A stretch of DNA of 64,000 nt from Microvirga sp. TS319 (GCF_041276405.1 NZ_JBGGGT010000001.1:355501-419500); one strand, 5' to 3'. Shown: positions 42,291-51,813, counted from the first letter of the stretch. Numbers and translations are program-made. The notes: generated from the letters alone by a model not told the origin.

Positions 42291-42395
42291 AATACCTCGG
42301 TACGGCAGCGAACAAAGGTTTTCTCGTCCTGGAACTGTGGGTCTGCACCCCTCCTTTAGTCATCACTCAACTTGGTCCCAACAGAGGAGTTCCCC

Positions 42396-42806
42396 ATGAG
42401 AGGCGTTATCGTCGCGCTTGCGCTCGGGCTTGCAAGCTCCCCCATGGCACTGGCTCAGTCGTCGACTCCTTCCGCTTCGCAACCTCCGGGAAATGTCCAG
42501 AGCAAGCCGGCCGCTCCTAACAGTCAAGCCGCGCCGCCGAGCGGGCAGAACGGGCTGATCACGAGGCAGAAGCTGACGCAGGATCTTCAGAGTGCAGGAT
42601 TCTCCGACGTCAAGGTTGTCGAAGAGGCTTTCGTCGTTCAGGCCAAGACGCGGGATGGCAACCCGATCGTGCTGACAATCGGCCCCAATGGCATGTCCGC
42701 TTTCGAGGCGGTCACGAGCGGACCGGCAAGCACAGGATCTACCGGGAGTTCGGGAAGCTCGTCGACCAATCCGAATGCAAGCGGAGGAGCGACCCAGCAG
42801 AAATAG
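42396..42806 (+). CDS. Small secreted hypothetical protein with PepSY-like segment
   Basis: This 136-aa protein has a signal peptide (MRGVIVALALGLASSPMALA), a Ser/Pro/Gln-rich linker, a short conserved-looking domain (ITRQKLTQDLQSAGFSDVKV, then VEEAFVVQAKTRDGNPIVLT and IGPNG) and a Ser/Gly-rich tail. The middle domain has the pattern of PepSY-like or beta-alpha-beta periplasmic domains often seen in rhizobial small proteins. The start follows AGAGGAGTTCCCC. Divergent from the Crp/Fnr gene by about 100 bases. Confidence 0.7.
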   Translation: MRGVIVALALGLASSPMALAQSSTPSASQPPGNVQSKPAAPNSQAAPPSGQNGLITRQKLTQDLQSAGFSDVKVVEEAFVVQAKTRDGNPIVLTIGPNGMSAFEAVTSGPASTGSTGSSGSSSTNPNASGGATQQK

Positions 42807-42941
42807 CCGGCAGGACGAGCCCTGGCCGGCGAGCAGGAGGGGTGACGTTCATTTCAGGGGCAGGCTCGCTGCCAGCGACCCGCCTCTGCCTCCGCGCGGG
42901 AAGCCCCGGAGACTTGCGACCTGCATTTGATCGTCGGCTCT

Positions 42942-43044
42942 AGAGCCTTTTCCGCAAAAGTGGATGCCGGTTTTGCGAAGAAAAGGCGTCTTTCTCAAAC
43001 AACAAATGCCTTTTCCGTGAACCGAAGTTCATGGAAAAGGCTCT
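42942..43044. repeat. 103-bp palindromic repeat with perfect 12-bp arms
   Basis: Outer arms AGAGCCTTTTCC (42942-42953) and GGAAAAGGCTCT (43033-43044) pair perfectly. Inside, CGCAAAAGTGG and CCGGTTTTGCG form another stem like those of the AGAGCATCGG family, followed by a further AAAGGCG / AATGCC part. It lies in a gene-free stretch (42807-43334). Confidence 0.8.
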
Positions 43045-43162
43045 AGCTCCCCGTATATCGATCGACTACAACTCAAAGCCGTGTGAGCCCCCGATCTGCG
43101 AGCTGGCCTCGGTGCCCGTAGCCTCCAGCGCTGCCAGTCACTCTGCTTTATTCAGATGGCCG

Positions 43163-43186
43163 CTCTGCAGACCAAAGTCTGCAGAG
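43163..43186. terminator. Perfect hairpin downstream of the caa3 operon
   Basis: CTCTGCAGAC and GTCTGCAGAG form a perfect 10-bp stem with loop CAAA. It lies about 150 bases beyond the end of the minus-strand oxidase operon. No T run on either side; role as terminator is a guess. Confidence 0.5.
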
Positions 43187-43199
43187 CAATGAACATCCC

Positions 43200-43247
43200 A
43201 GCGCATCGAATGCAAAAGCGGGCACTGGTTTCGCGCAACAAGGCGCT
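43200..43247. repeat. Dispersed palindrome, GCGCATCG type (degenerate)
   Basis: It begins AGCGCATCGAATGCAAAAGC and ends GTTTCGCGCAACAAGGCGCT. The left arm matches the family well, the right arm only partly. Confidence 0.6.
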
Positions 43248-43334
43248 CAAGACCAGAATGTCATATCATCGGCATGAGTTCGATGGCGCGTCCGATGCAA
43301 TAGTAAGAAGAGCACTTGGCTCCGAGGCTCGATG

Positions 43335-43640
43335 TTAGCGGCCTGAGAGGCGTGTCAGGATATCGCTGAGCGTCAGCGAGAAAAGAACGATCAGCCAGAA
43401 AATACCGGCGGCCGCCGCAAGGCGAATGAGGGCACTCGAGCGAGCAAGGCCCATGAACAGAAACGAGACCAGACCGACCTTGATCGCCGCAATGCCCAAG
43501 GCGGCCACGATATTGAATGGGCCCAGCGGGATGTAGGCAAGCGCGAATGTCAGTCCGAGCAGGATGAGAAGAGCCAGCCATATGAGAAGGTTGCGCCGCC
43601 AGAGGGACCAGACGCTCATGTTTCTGGTCCGGTCGCTCAT
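43335..43640 (-). CDS. caa3-type oxidase subunit IV
   Basis: This 101-aa membrane protein has three hydrophobic segments (LLIWLALLILLGLTFALAYI; IVAALGIAAIKVGLVSFLFM; LAAAAGIFWLIVLFSLTLSD), the pattern of the small CyoD/CoxIV-like subunit (COX4_pro). ATG 43640 overlaps the stop of the subunit III gene (ATGA). It is the last gene of the alternative complex III-caa3 operon. Small subunit IV proteins stabilise the binuclear-centre assembly in related oxidases. Confidence 0.85.
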   Translation of the reverse strand: MSDRTRNMSVWSLWRRNLLIWLALLILLGLTFALAYIPLGPFNIVAALGIAAIKVGLVSFLFMGLARSSALIRLAAAAGIFWLIVLFSLTLSDILTRLSGR

Positions 43641-44275
43641 GAGGCTCTGCCCGGAAGGTAGATCAGCGGATAGAGGATGATCCAGATCACGTCGATGAGG
43701 TGCCAGTAGAGAGCCGTGACTTCGAATTGGGGATTTCCGCGCAGGACGATGCGCCCGAGGGCGCCGAGAAGGCACAGGCGGCTGACCAGGCCGATCCCGA
43801 TGGTCAGGTGAATCGCGTGCAGCCCCGTCATGGTCCAGTAGAGAGCGAAGAACAACTGGGCGGCCGGTTCCTGCAAGGGGAAGTCTGGCCCGGGAATGAG
43901 GCTCTTTCGGATGTCTTCTGCATATTCAAAGCCCTTCAGAATACCGAACGTGAGCCCGAGCAGGGCCGTTGCGGCAAGGCACCAGACGACGAGCCGCCGC
44001 CAGTCCTGCTCGGCGCCCTGTGCGGCGACCGCCATGGTGAGACTGCTCGTCAGGAGAACCGCGGTATTGACTGTGCCGTACCAGATGTCCGTCTCGCGGG
44101 CTGCGGCAGCGAAAGCCTCCGGATTTTCGACCCGGTAGACCGTGTAGAGGAGAATCATGCCGCCGAAGAAGAGCAATTCGCTTGCAAGAAAGACCCATAT
44201 GCCGAAGGCAGCCCCCTCACGCTGCCGGCCAAGATCCTGCCACGGCTCCTTCAGAACAGCAGGCGACTGGGTCAC
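43637..44275 (-). CDS. Cytochrome c oxidase subunit III (GTG start)
   Basis: This 212-aa protein has the subunit III pattern: FGIWVFLASELLFFGGMILL at the first helix, then five helices with YWTMTGLHAIHLTIGIGLVS (family HxxHxxxG region) and YWHLIDVIWIILYPLIYLP. The start is GTG 44275, preceded by AAGGAGACCAAGC and overlapping the TGA of subunit I. The longer frame upstream has no family similarity. It belongs to the A2-type caa3 oxidase of this operon. Confidence 0.92.
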   Translation of the reverse strand: MTQSPAVLKEPWQDLGRQREGAAFGIWVFLASELLFFGGMILLYTVYRVENPEAFAAAARETDIWYGTVNTAVLLTSSLTMAVAAQGAEQDWRRLVVWCLAATALLGLTFGILKGFEYAEDIRKSLIPGPDFPLQEPAAQLFFALYWTMTGLHAIHLTIGIGLVSRLCLLGALGRIVLRGNPQFEVTALYWHLIDVIWIILYPLIYLPGRAS

Positions 44276-45948
44276 GCTTGGTCTCCTTGCCCACGATGCC
44301 GAGGTTGATACGGCGCGGGTGACATACCTTCCGGGTGATAATCGTAAGGGCCGACATCGACATGTGGTGTCCGCGGGAAATTCTCGCGCGGCGGCGGAGA
44401 GGCCGTCTGCCATTCAAGGCCCGTCGCATCCCAAGGATTGCGGCCGGCCCTGCGGCCCCATACCAGGGACCAGGCCAGATATCCAAGCGGCATGAGATAG
44501 GCGGCAGCAAGAATGACCGCGCCTGCCGACGACAGGACGTTGTAGACCTGGAATTCCGGAGGATAGACGTGATAGCGCCGCGGCATCCCGAGATAACCTA
44601 CGATGAACTGCGGGAAGAACGTGAAGTTGAACCCGAAGAACATCAGGATCGCCGCAAAGCGTGCCCAAGTCTCCGGGTAAAGCCGGCCCGTGATTTTGGG
44701 CCACCAGAAATGCAAAGCGGCAAAGAACGCCGATACCGTGCCACCAACCATGATGTAGTGGAAATGGGCCACGACGAAATAGGTATCGGTCACATGCACG
44801 TCGACCGGGATCGAGGCAAGAAACAGCCCTGTCAGTCCTCCGATCGTGAAGAGGCCAAGAAAGCCCAGAGCATAGAGCATGGGCGCGTCGAAGCTGATCT
44901 GTCCGCGATAGAGGGTGGCCGTCCAGTTGAAGACCTTTATGGCCGATGGTACTGCGACCACGAAGGACAGGAACGAGAAGATGAGGCCCGCATAGGGTGA
45001 CATGCCGGCGACGAACATGTGGTGTCCCCACACGAAGAAGCCGATGCCGGCGATCCCGATCATGGCGTAGACCATGAAGGTATAGCCGAACACGCGGCGC
45101 CGCGCGAAGCAGGTGATGACCTCCGAGACTACACCCATGGCAGGTAGCACCATGATATAGACCGCCGGATGGCTGTAGAACCAGAAGAGATGCTGGAACA
45201 GAACCGGATCCCCGCCGCGCGAAGGATCAAAGATCGGAAGGCCGAGCCAGCGCTCCGCCACGATGAGAATAAGCGTTATGGCCAGAACGGGCGTTGCGAG
45301 CACCATGACGATACTGGTGGCATAGATTGCCCAGACGAACAGCGGCAGCCGGAACCAGGTCATGCCCGGCGCGCGCAGCATATGCGTCGTAGCGATGAAA
45401 TTCACTCCCGTGGCGATCGACGAAAACCCGGCCAGGAACACGCCGGCAGCGGTTGCAAGGACGTGAGTGTTGGAGAACATGGTCGAGAAGGGCGTATAGA
45501 ACGTCCACCCGGTATCGACCCCTCCGGCGATCAGGGCGTAGATGGTCAAGGATGCGCCGCCGATATTCAGGTACCAGCTCATCAGGTTGAGCCGGGGAAA
45601 TGCGACGTCGGGCGCGCCGATCATCAGCGGCAGGAGAAAGTTTCCGAAAATGTTCGGAATGGATGGGATCATGAAGAACCAGACCATGATCACGCCATGA
45701 AGCGTGAACAGCCTGTTGTAGGTATCGGCCGTGACAACGTCGGCTTCAGGCGTGAAGAGTTCGACGCGTACAATCGTGACGGCGATCCCTCCGAGAAAGA
45801 AGAACAAGGTGACCGAGATCGCGTAAAGGATTGCGATCCGCTTATGGTCGCTCGTCCCGAGCCAGGAGCCGAGCGTATATCCAGCGCTGAGATAGCTGGG
45901 CTCGGAGGAAACGGGCAGGTCGCCGGACGGAGCGGCGATGGTTGTCAT
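44272..45948 (-). CDS. ctaD: Cytochrome c oxidase subunit I, A2 type
   Basis: This 558-aa catalytic subunit has the heme and copper ligands (FTLHGVIMVWFFMIPSIPNI; WFYSHPAVYIMVLPAMGVVS; WGHHMFVAGM; VAHFHYIMVGG). The helix VI motif is YSHPAVY, without the Glu of A1 oxidases but with the Tyr-Ser pair typical of A2-type pumps such as the Thermus caa3 enzyme. It reduces oxygen and pumps protons. It overlaps subunits II and III by four bases each. Its electron donor is the cytochrome domain fused to subunit II. Confidence 0.95.
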   Translation of the reverse strand: MTTIAAPSGDLPVSSEPSYLSAGYTLGSWLGTSDHKRIAILYAISVTLFFFLGGIAVTIVRVELFTPEADVVTADTYNRLFTLHGVIMVWFFMIPSIPNIFGNFLLPLMIGAPDVAFPRLNLMSWYLNIGGASLTIYALIAGGVDTGWTFYTPFSTMFSNTHVLATAAGVFLAGFSSIATGVNFIATTHMLRAPGMTWFRLPLFVWAIYATSIVMVLATPVLAITLILIVAERWLGLPIFDPSRGGDPVLFQHLFWFYSHPAVYIMVLPAMGVVSEVITCFARRRVFGYTFMVYAMIGIAGIGFFVWGHHMFVAGMSPYAGLIFSFLSFVVAVPSAIKVFNWTATLYRGQISFDAPMLYALGFLGLFTIGGLTGLFLASIPVDVHVTDTYFVVAHFHYIMVGGTVSAFFAALHFWWPKITGRLYPETWARFAAILMFFGFNFTFFPQFIVGYLGMPRRYHVYPPEFQVYNVLSSAGAVILAAAYLMPLGYLAWSLVWGRRAGRNPWDATGLEWQTASPPPRENFPRTPHVDVGPYDYHPEGMSPAPYQPRHRGQGDQA

Positions 45949-47012
45949 GGCTTGCCTCCATCGAACTCGCCAGGGGGCTGCCTCCTGACGGCGTTCCCCG
46001 GTGTCATGGCAGGACTGCGCTCCGAGGGCGTCCCGGGGACAAGCGAGCCGCTCGATGCGGTGCCCGGTTGCACGCTTCGTTCGGGGGAACTTGCCAGGGA
46101 GCGGATATAGGCGATGAGGCTCTGGATCTCCCCGTCCGAGAGGATGCCGGCGAAGCTCGGCATGATGGGGTCGTATCCGGCGACGATATCACGGTGCGGC
46201 AGCAGGATCGAGTCCCGGATATAGGCTTCGTCTGCCATGACGGTGCGCCCGTCGGAAAGCGGCACGGCACGGCCATAAAGCCCCACGAGTTTCGGAGCGT
46301 GGACTGGGGAAGACGGGCCATGGCATCCGGAGCATCCGCGCGCAGTGAAGAGTGCCGCGCCCTCGCGGGCGAGGTCATCGCCTTCAAGCTGGGATGTGAG
46401 CCATTGCGCATAGTCTTCCGGGGTCATGATGACGATCCGGCCGAGCATGCGCGAGTGATCCGTACCGCAGAACTCCGCACAGAAGAGGTGATAGACTCCG
46501 ACCTTGTCGGCCTCGAACCATGTGTCGGTATAGCGTCCTGGGAGAACATCCTTCTTGATCCGGAATGCAGGAATGAAGAAGGAGTGAATGACGTCCTGAG
46601 AAGTCATGACGAGGCGCACCGGAACGCCGACCGGTGCGTGCAGCTCGTTGATTTCGCGAGCGCCGTTCGCATGCTGCGTCTTCCACATCCATTGCTTGGC
46701 GACCACATGGACTTCGAGTGCGTCCTTGGGAGGGATGAGGGCGGAGAGCTGCGATGAGCCGGCCCACCAAAACAGGAAGAGAAAGGCGAACAGGGTCGTG
46801 GCGGTCCAGCCGAGCTCGAATTGCCGGCTGATAATTGCAGGCAGGGCGCCACGATCGGCTTTCGAGCCCCTGCGATAGCGGATCGCGAAGGTGACGACGA
46901 GCGTGAGGACCAGAAGAAGGATCACGGCCGAAAGGCCCAGCAGGGCAAAGAAGATCGCATCGGTCGTGGCACCTTGAGTCGAAGCGCTGCTAGGCATAAG
47001 GGCTGCAAGCAT
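45945..47012 (-). CDS. ctaC: Cytochrome c oxidase subunit II with fused cytochrome c domain (caa3)
   Basis: This 355-aa protein has two membrane segments, a cupredoxin domain with a complete CuA site (VIHSFFIPAFRIKKDVLPGR; FCAEFCGTDHSRM), and a C-terminal cytochrome c domain with CSGCH and a distal Met in DPIMPSF, so it is of the caa3 type. Electrons from alternative complex III would pass through this heme to CuA. The start ATG 47012 shares one base with the SCO stop. The Pro/Ser-rich C-terminal tail of about 40 residues is longer than usual. Confidence 0.94.
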   Translation of the reverse strand: MLAALMPSSASTQGATTDAIFFALLGLSAVILLLVLTLVVTFAIRYRRGSKADRGALPAIISRQFELGWTATTLFAFLFLFWWAGSSQLSALIPPKDALEVHVVAKQWMWKTQHANGAREINELHAPVGVPVRLVMTSQDVIHSFFIPAFRIKKDVLPGRYTDTWFEADKVGVYHLFCAEFCGTDHSRMLGRIVIMTPEDYAQWLTSQLEGDDLAREGAALFTARGCSGCHGPSSPVHAPKLVGLYGRAVPLSDGRTVMADEAYIRDSILLPHRDIVAGYDPIMPSFAGILSDGEIQSLIAYIRSLASSPERSVQPGTASSGSLVPGTPSERSPAMTPGNAVRRQPPGEFDGGKP

Positions 47013-47809
47013 CAGGATTTCCCCTGCGAAGAGGATCCGACATGGCGCGAGCGAACATGGAAGGCGGCAAGGGCAAGCATGAGCACGGCGAGGGTTCCGG
47101 CACATGCCGCCTGGAGGACACGGCTGATTACGGGCGTATAGATGCCGTGCACGGCATCGAAGCCGTAACACAGCAGCATGAGGCGGTCCGTCATTCCGCC
47201 GATACGTCCCTCTCCGCTTTCGACAAGGGCGAAGCGAAGGTCCTGTGGGTCGAGAGCAAGAGCCGAAAGAACACGTGAAACCCGACCGTCTGGCAAAAGC
47301 GCCACCACACCGCTCGGATGCGCGAACTGGTCCTTTCCGGCATCATAGAGGGCCCGGTAACCGAGAGATGCCGTGAGGGTCCGAACCGCAGAAGGATCCC
47401 CCGTCAGGACCGATATCGATGCGAGGAGCGCGTCGTCGCCGATCCTGGCGTGAACGAAGGCGCGCGCATCGTCCGAGCTGTCTTTCGGATCGATGCCGAC
47501 CACGATCAGGCGATAGTCGCGTCCGGCTTGGAGGCCCGTCTGAATGAGAGCGCCTTCGAGGATCGAGAGGGCCGGGCCGCACGTGGACCGGCAGGTATAG
47601 TCGACCGGGATGAGGAGTGCCGGGCGGCCGGCAAGCGCCTCGCCGAGTGTCATGTTCCTGTTCGAGAGATCTCGGAAGTTCAGCGAAGCCGGCACCCTTG
47701 CTTCCGGCTGGGGAGCGAGGGTCACTTCGGAGAGATCGCGTTCGGTCAGGCCTGCTAAAGCTGGGCGGCAGAGTGCAAGAGCGAGGAGCAGACCTGAAAG
47801 CCGTTTCAT
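47012..47809 (-). CDS. SCO-family copper chaperone
   Basis: This 265-aa protein has a signal peptide (LSGLLLALALCRPALAG), a thioredoxin-like SCO domain with CuA-delivery motif DYTCRSTCGPAL (CxxxC) and a downstream His in DQFAHPSGVVALLPDG, and a C-terminal membrane segment (VLQAACAGTLAVLMLALAAF). SCO proteins insert copper into the CuA site of subunit II, which is encoded next. The C-terminal anchor, in addition to the signal, is less common. ATGA overlap with the upstream gene. Confidence 0.9.
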   Translation of the reverse strand: MKRLSGLLLALALCRPALAGLTERDLSEVTLAPQPEARVPASLNFRDLSNRNMTLGEALAGRPALLIPVDYTCRSTCGPALSILEGALIQTGLQAGRDYRLIVVGIDPKDSSDDARAFVHARIGDDALLASISVLTGDPSAVRTLTASLGYRALYDAGKDQFAHPSGVVALLPDGRVSRVLSALALDPQDLRFALVESGEGRIGGMTDRLMLLCYGFDAVHGIYTPVISRVLQAACAGTLAVLMLALAAFHVRSRHVGSSSQGKS

Positions 47810-48372
47810 GGCTGCTTCTCCGGCGGCCGAACAGGCGATGGCTCCGTCGGCGGGTCGAGCGGCGCATAGGCATCAGCTCCCCGCGCGGTGATCAGGTTCA
47901 TCGCTCGGTCAATCGGGATGCGGATGAGGCCTTGGTCGCGGTCCACAAACGCATAGCCGTTGAGCTTGCGCTGCTGGTCTGCCTGGAAATGGGCCAGATC
48001 GGCCGACGGATCGGACTGGAGCCGCGGTGCGGCAAAGGACCGGGGTGGGGTGAAGGCCGCCTCGCGCGTGCTCCACGCATAATAGGCACGCAGAGCGGCA
48101 AGTGACAGGCCGACGAAGACAAAGAATCCGATCACTGTGAACAAGACTGGTCTCGTCGCAACATTGGGTGCGGCATCACGGGATCGCTCGGAAGGAGCCG
48201 AGGTCCGAGTGGTCGCTGATCCGCGCCCCGTGCGGCCCTGCCGGGCAGGGGAGCTCCGGAGCATGAGGAGCAACGCCAAAGCCGCATGCCCGACCACAGA
48301 CCAGAGCGCGGACCTTTGTTGCCCATCGGGTCTCCGGGGCGCATCCTTGGCTGGTGGTAATCTACCCGGCAT
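47806..48372 (-). CDS. Uncharacterised membrane protein between ActF and SCO
   Basis: This 188-aa protein has one or two hydrophobic segments (WSVVGHAALALLLMLRS; VLFTVIGFFVFVGLSLAALR) and a C-terminal soluble domain with RKLNGYAFVDRDQGLIRIPI and DRAMNLITARGADA, a stretch that seems to recur in the same place in other alternative complex III-oxidase operons. A TTG further upstream is open, but ATG 48372 has AGGA ten bases before it and overlaps actF by 11 bases. It may be an assembly or linker protein for the supercomplex. Confidence 0.7.
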   Translation of the reverse strand: MPGRLPPAKDAPRRPDGQQRSALWSVVGHAALALLLMLRSSPARQGRTGRGSATTRTSAPSERSRDAAPNVATRPVLFTVIGFFVFVGLSLAALRAYYAWSTREAAFTPPRSFAAPRLQSDPSADLAHFQADQQRKLNGYAFVDRDQGLIRIPIDRAMNLITARGADAYAPLDPPTEPSPVRPPEKQP

Positions 48373-49417
48373 GATCGGCAATCCTGCCGGGTCGTATCGT
48401 GATCCTCGTCATCACGCCAAGCGAGATCCCGCTCATGGCGACGAGGCCCAGTGCTGTCGCCAACAGCCAGCCGGGATCAAAGGACGGCGCGACGAGCCAT
48501 GCCAGATGGAGCCAAATTCCGATGAGGACGAGCCCGCCGACAAGGCGCAATGCCTGATGATTCTGCCGGATGCTGCGCCTCAGCAGCATCCCGAGCGGAA
48601 CGACGGCTCCGATCAGGACTGCCATCGCAATCATCCAGATCCACCCGCTGCTGTTGCGCATCAGGTACCAGGCAGCCTTGTCCGGCAGGTTGCCGTACCA
48701 AATGACGATATAGGACATAAGGCCCAGGTAGACGACACCCAGCAGAGCCGCGATCAGCAGGCCGCCAATATCGGCGGCAGCCTTGTCCGGAACCGCGGGA
48801 GAGGCCAGCGCCGCCCATGCGAGTGCCGCTAGGATCTGCTGGATGGCGATACAGGCTGCGAATGCGGTCGACGTGAAGGTCGGATCGACGGAAAGGATCC
48901 AGTCGACGGCGAGGAGGCTAATGGCAAATCCATGGAAGGCAAGCCCGAGGCCTGCTGCGAGCGTCGTGCAGCGGCCCCGGATCACCAGAATGGACAGAAA
49001 CGCCCAGCCTCCGAGCCCGAAGAGGGCCCGCACGAGGAAGCTTGAGGCATTGAGATAGATGTGGCCGACGTCCGGCCGCACTGAGGCCGGCTGCGCAGCC
49101 CATGGGAAGATAAGCGTCAGGCCAAGGACGATCGGGAGAAACGCAAGCGCGGCGAGCGGCATCAAGCCCGCTCCGGCAAGAAGCGCTGGCGCAAAAGCGT
49201 CTCCCCATCGGCCGCCGACAAGCCGATGGATCAGCAAAAGGACAAGGCTCCCGATCGGGATGCTGCTCCAGAACAGGAACGCCAGGAGCCAGCCCTGCGC
49301 CATGGCCGTGGGGGCGAAGGCCCATCCGATCGCGACGATCGCGAGGCCGGAAAGGCCGATCGCCAGGGCTGTCACCGCAGAGCGGCCGCGGGGAGAGGGC
49401 AGGGCCATGTCCGTCAT
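48362..49417 (-). CDS. actF: Alternative complex III subunit ActF
   Basis: This 351-aa protein has about ten membrane segments and resembles the quinol:cytochrome c oxidoreductase membrane subunit ActF (also related to ActC/NrfD). Segments such as LLAFLFWSSIPIGSLVLLLI and FLVRALFGLGGWAFLSILVI are typical. With ActC it anchors the complex and is thought to take part in quinol binding or proton movement. ATGA overlap with actE upstream. Confidence 0.88.
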   Translation of the reverse strand: MTDMALPSPRGRSAVTALAIGLSGLAIVAIGWAFAPTAMAQGWLLAFLFWSSIPIGSLVLLLIHRLVGGRWGDAFAPALLAGAGLMPLAALAFLPIVLGLTLIFPWAAQPASVRPDVGHIYLNASSFLVRALFGLGGWAFLSILVIRGRCTTLAAGLGLAFHGFAISLLAVDWILSVDPTFTSTAFAACIAIQQILAALAWAALASPAVPDKAAADIGGLLIAALLGVVYLGLMSYIVIWYGNLPDKAAWYLMRNSSGWIWMIAMAVLIGAVVPLGMLLRRSIRQNHQALRLVGGLVLIGIWLHLAWLVAPSFDPGWLLATALGLVAMSGISLGVMTRITIRPGRIADHAG

Positions 49418-49935
49418 GGCAGCTTCTCCCGCGCTTCGGGGATGCTCGCGAGCTGAGCGCGCTGCGAGAGCTGCAGGGCGCGGATATAGGCGATGATCGC
49501 CCAGCGGTCCCGAGGCGGCACGCGGGCCGCGTAGGAGTACATGACGCCATAACCATTCGTGATGACATCAAAGAAGTGCTGGGCCGGCGCGGACCTGAGG
49601 CGGCCCGTATGATAGGAGGGCGGTGCCGGAAAACCACGGGCCACGATCATCCCGTCGCCGAAGCCTGCGGCGCCATGGCAAGGGCTGCAGAAAATCCGGT
49701 AGCGCTCCTGCCCCCGGTGCAGGAGTTCCGCGTCGGCAACGGGAGGGTGGCTCGCCTCTTGCGCGCGGGCGAGATCGCCGCGGGCGACGACGCTTTCCGG
49801 AAGTGGGCGAGCCGCGGTGCCGTCGGGCCAGAGGGCTGCGGGCGCGTAGACATCATAGCGGTTCTGCTGGCGCATGGATTGGTCCTTGCAGCCTGCAACG
49901 GCCAGTGCTGCGAGGACGAAGGCGGCCCCTCTCAT
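49414..49935 (-). CDS. actE: Alternative complex III subunit ActE, mono-heme cytochrome c lipoprotein
   Basis: This 173-aa protein has a lipoprotein signal (MRGAAFVLAALAVAGCKDQS) and one c-type heme site, FCSPCHGAAGFGDGM, with NGYGVMYSYAARVPPRDRWA as the distal Met region. It would accept electrons from the multiheme ActA and pass them to the oxidase. The start at 49935 overlaps the actD stop by four bases. Confidence 0.92.
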   Translation of the reverse strand: MRGAAFVLAALAVAGCKDQSMRQQNRYDVYAPAALWPDGTAARPLPESVVARGDLARAQEASHPPVADAELLHRGQERYRIFCSPCHGAAGFGDGMIVARGFPAPPSYHTGRLRSAPAQHFFDVITNGYGVMYSYAARVPPRDRWAIIAYIRALQLSQRAQLASIPEAREKLP

Positions 49936-50453
49936 GGCCCGACCTCCGAGACCATAACCGCGCCGGAATCGAAAAGGACGTCGCGCAGGTTCTTCTCCTG
50001 CCCGTCGGGCGCCTCCTGGATCAGCAGGAAGAACCGGTCCTGGCTCGTACGCTCGAAGCCGGCAACGTCGAATATCGGATGATGAAGACGGGGCAGGCCG
50101 CATTGCCGAAGGAAGGCTATGAGGCCTGCAAACGCCGCAGCGAGCATGCCGACTTCGAACGGCACCAGCAGGAAGACAGGCCAGCTGTTCAAGGGGCGTC
50201 CGCCGACATTGAGCGGGTAATCTTGAACGGCGCTCCACCACTGAAGCCCGTAAGCAACGGCCGCGAAGGCCATGCCGGCGATCAGCATCGTCCAACGGAT
50301 GCGCGAGGGTTTCGCATCGAAGATCTCGGCGAGCCCCTCGACCGGGAGGGGAGTGAAGGCATCGATCAACCGATGACCGGAATCCCTGATCCGCAGTGCA
50401 GCCCGGGAAAGCGCATCGGCATCTCTGAACTCGGCGACAAGCGGCGCGGTCAT
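49932..50453 (-). CDS. actD: Alternative complex III subunit ActD (DUF3341)
   Basis: This 173-aa protein has the DUF3341 pattern: LVAEFRDADALSRAALRIRD and HRLIDAFTPLPVEGLAEIFD, then two membrane segments (MLIAGMAFAAVAYGLQWWSA; VFLLVPFEVGMLAAAFAGLI). ActD is a structural membrane subunit of the complex. The start overlaps the stop of actC by four bases. Confidence 0.92.
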   Translation of the reverse strand: MTAPLVAEFRDADALSRAALRIRDSGHRLIDAFTPLPVEGLAEIFDAKPSRIRWTMLIAGMAFAAVAYGLQWWSAVQDYPLNVGGRPLNSWPVFLLVPFEVGMLAAAFAGLIAFLRQCGLPRLHHPIFDVAGFERTSQDRFFLLIQEAPDGQEKNLRDVLFDSGAVMVSEVGP

Positions 50454-51813
50454 GCCAACCCCTCTTTCCGGCAGAGCCCGCGGACTTCGTACATCGAGAC
50501 GGCAGGGAAGAGCCTCAGGAACCAGAGGAACATGAAGGTAAAAACCCCGAGCGGACCGATCAGCAGCACCCAATCCGAAAGGGTCGGATGAAACAATCTC
50601 CAGAGACTCGGCATGTAGCCATGGGAGAGGGTGTTCCAGATGATTAGGAGGCGCTCGAGCCACATGCCGACAAGGATCAGAATGGCAACGATCGCCAACG
50701 TCGGAAGGCTGCGGCGGGCCGGCCTGAGCCACAGGACCTGCGGCAGGAGACAATTGCAGAAGAGGAGGCTCCAGTAAATCGGAGCATAGTCGCCGCTGAA
50801 CATGTAGGCGACCAGGCTACGGTCGGCTTGGCTTCCGCCATACCAGGCCAAGAACCATTCGGTCGCGTAGGCGTAGGTCATGATGATCGATCCGGTCAGA
50901 ATGATCTTCGCCATGGCGTCGAAGTGATTGACCGTGATGATCGATTGAAGCTGCTGGCCCCAGCGGACAAGCATCGTCAGCAGCAGGACCATGGCGAAGC
51001 CGGAATAGAGAGCACCGACGACGAAGTAGGGGGGAAAGATGGTCTCCTGCCAGCCGGGCATGAGGCTCGCCGCGAAATCCAGGCCCACGATGGAGTGCAC
51101 CGAAGTAACGAGCGGCAGGGCGAGAGCCGCGAGCGTCGTATGGAGGATTTTCAGAGAACTCCAGTGCCGGACGGAGCCTCGCCAGCCGAGCGCGAGGCTA
51201 CCATAGAAGACTCGTCCGGTCCGTGTCTTGGCTCGGTCCCGCATGGTGGCCAGGTCGGGTAGGAGACCGACATAGAGAAAGACGATCGAGAACAGCAGAT
51301 AGCTGAGGATCGCCCAGAAATCCCAGACCAGAGCGCTGCGCCATTGCGGCCAGAGCGACATGGTGTTGGGATACGGCGCAAGCCAGTAGAAATACGTGGG
51401 GCGGCCAAGATGAAGGATCGGGAAGACCCCAGCGATCGAGATGGCGAACAATGTCATCGACTCGGCAAATCGGTTGACGGAGTGGCGCCAATCCTGCCGT
51501 GTCAGGACCAGGATCGAGGAGATGAGGGTGCCGCCGCTGCCAATGGCGATCCACCAGACATAGCTTGCGATGGCATAACCCCAGACCACGGTGGAATTCA
51601 CACCCCAGGAACCGATGCCATTGATGAACAGCCAGCTGATGGCGGCAATCGTTGCCAGAAGGAAGAGGAAGCTGCCGCCGAGGGCGAACCACCACACCCG
51701 TCCGAACCTGTGCTTGAGAATGGGATCGGCCACCTCGGCGGTGAGGGTCTCGTAGGTCGCGTGTCGCATCGCGAGCCAAGGATGCTTCGTCGACGCGCTT
51801 TGCCCGCTCTCTC

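Noticed and set aside
47806..48381. TTG start nine bases upstream for the ActF-SCO intermediate gene
   Set aside because: ATG 48372 has a better spaced ribosome binding site.
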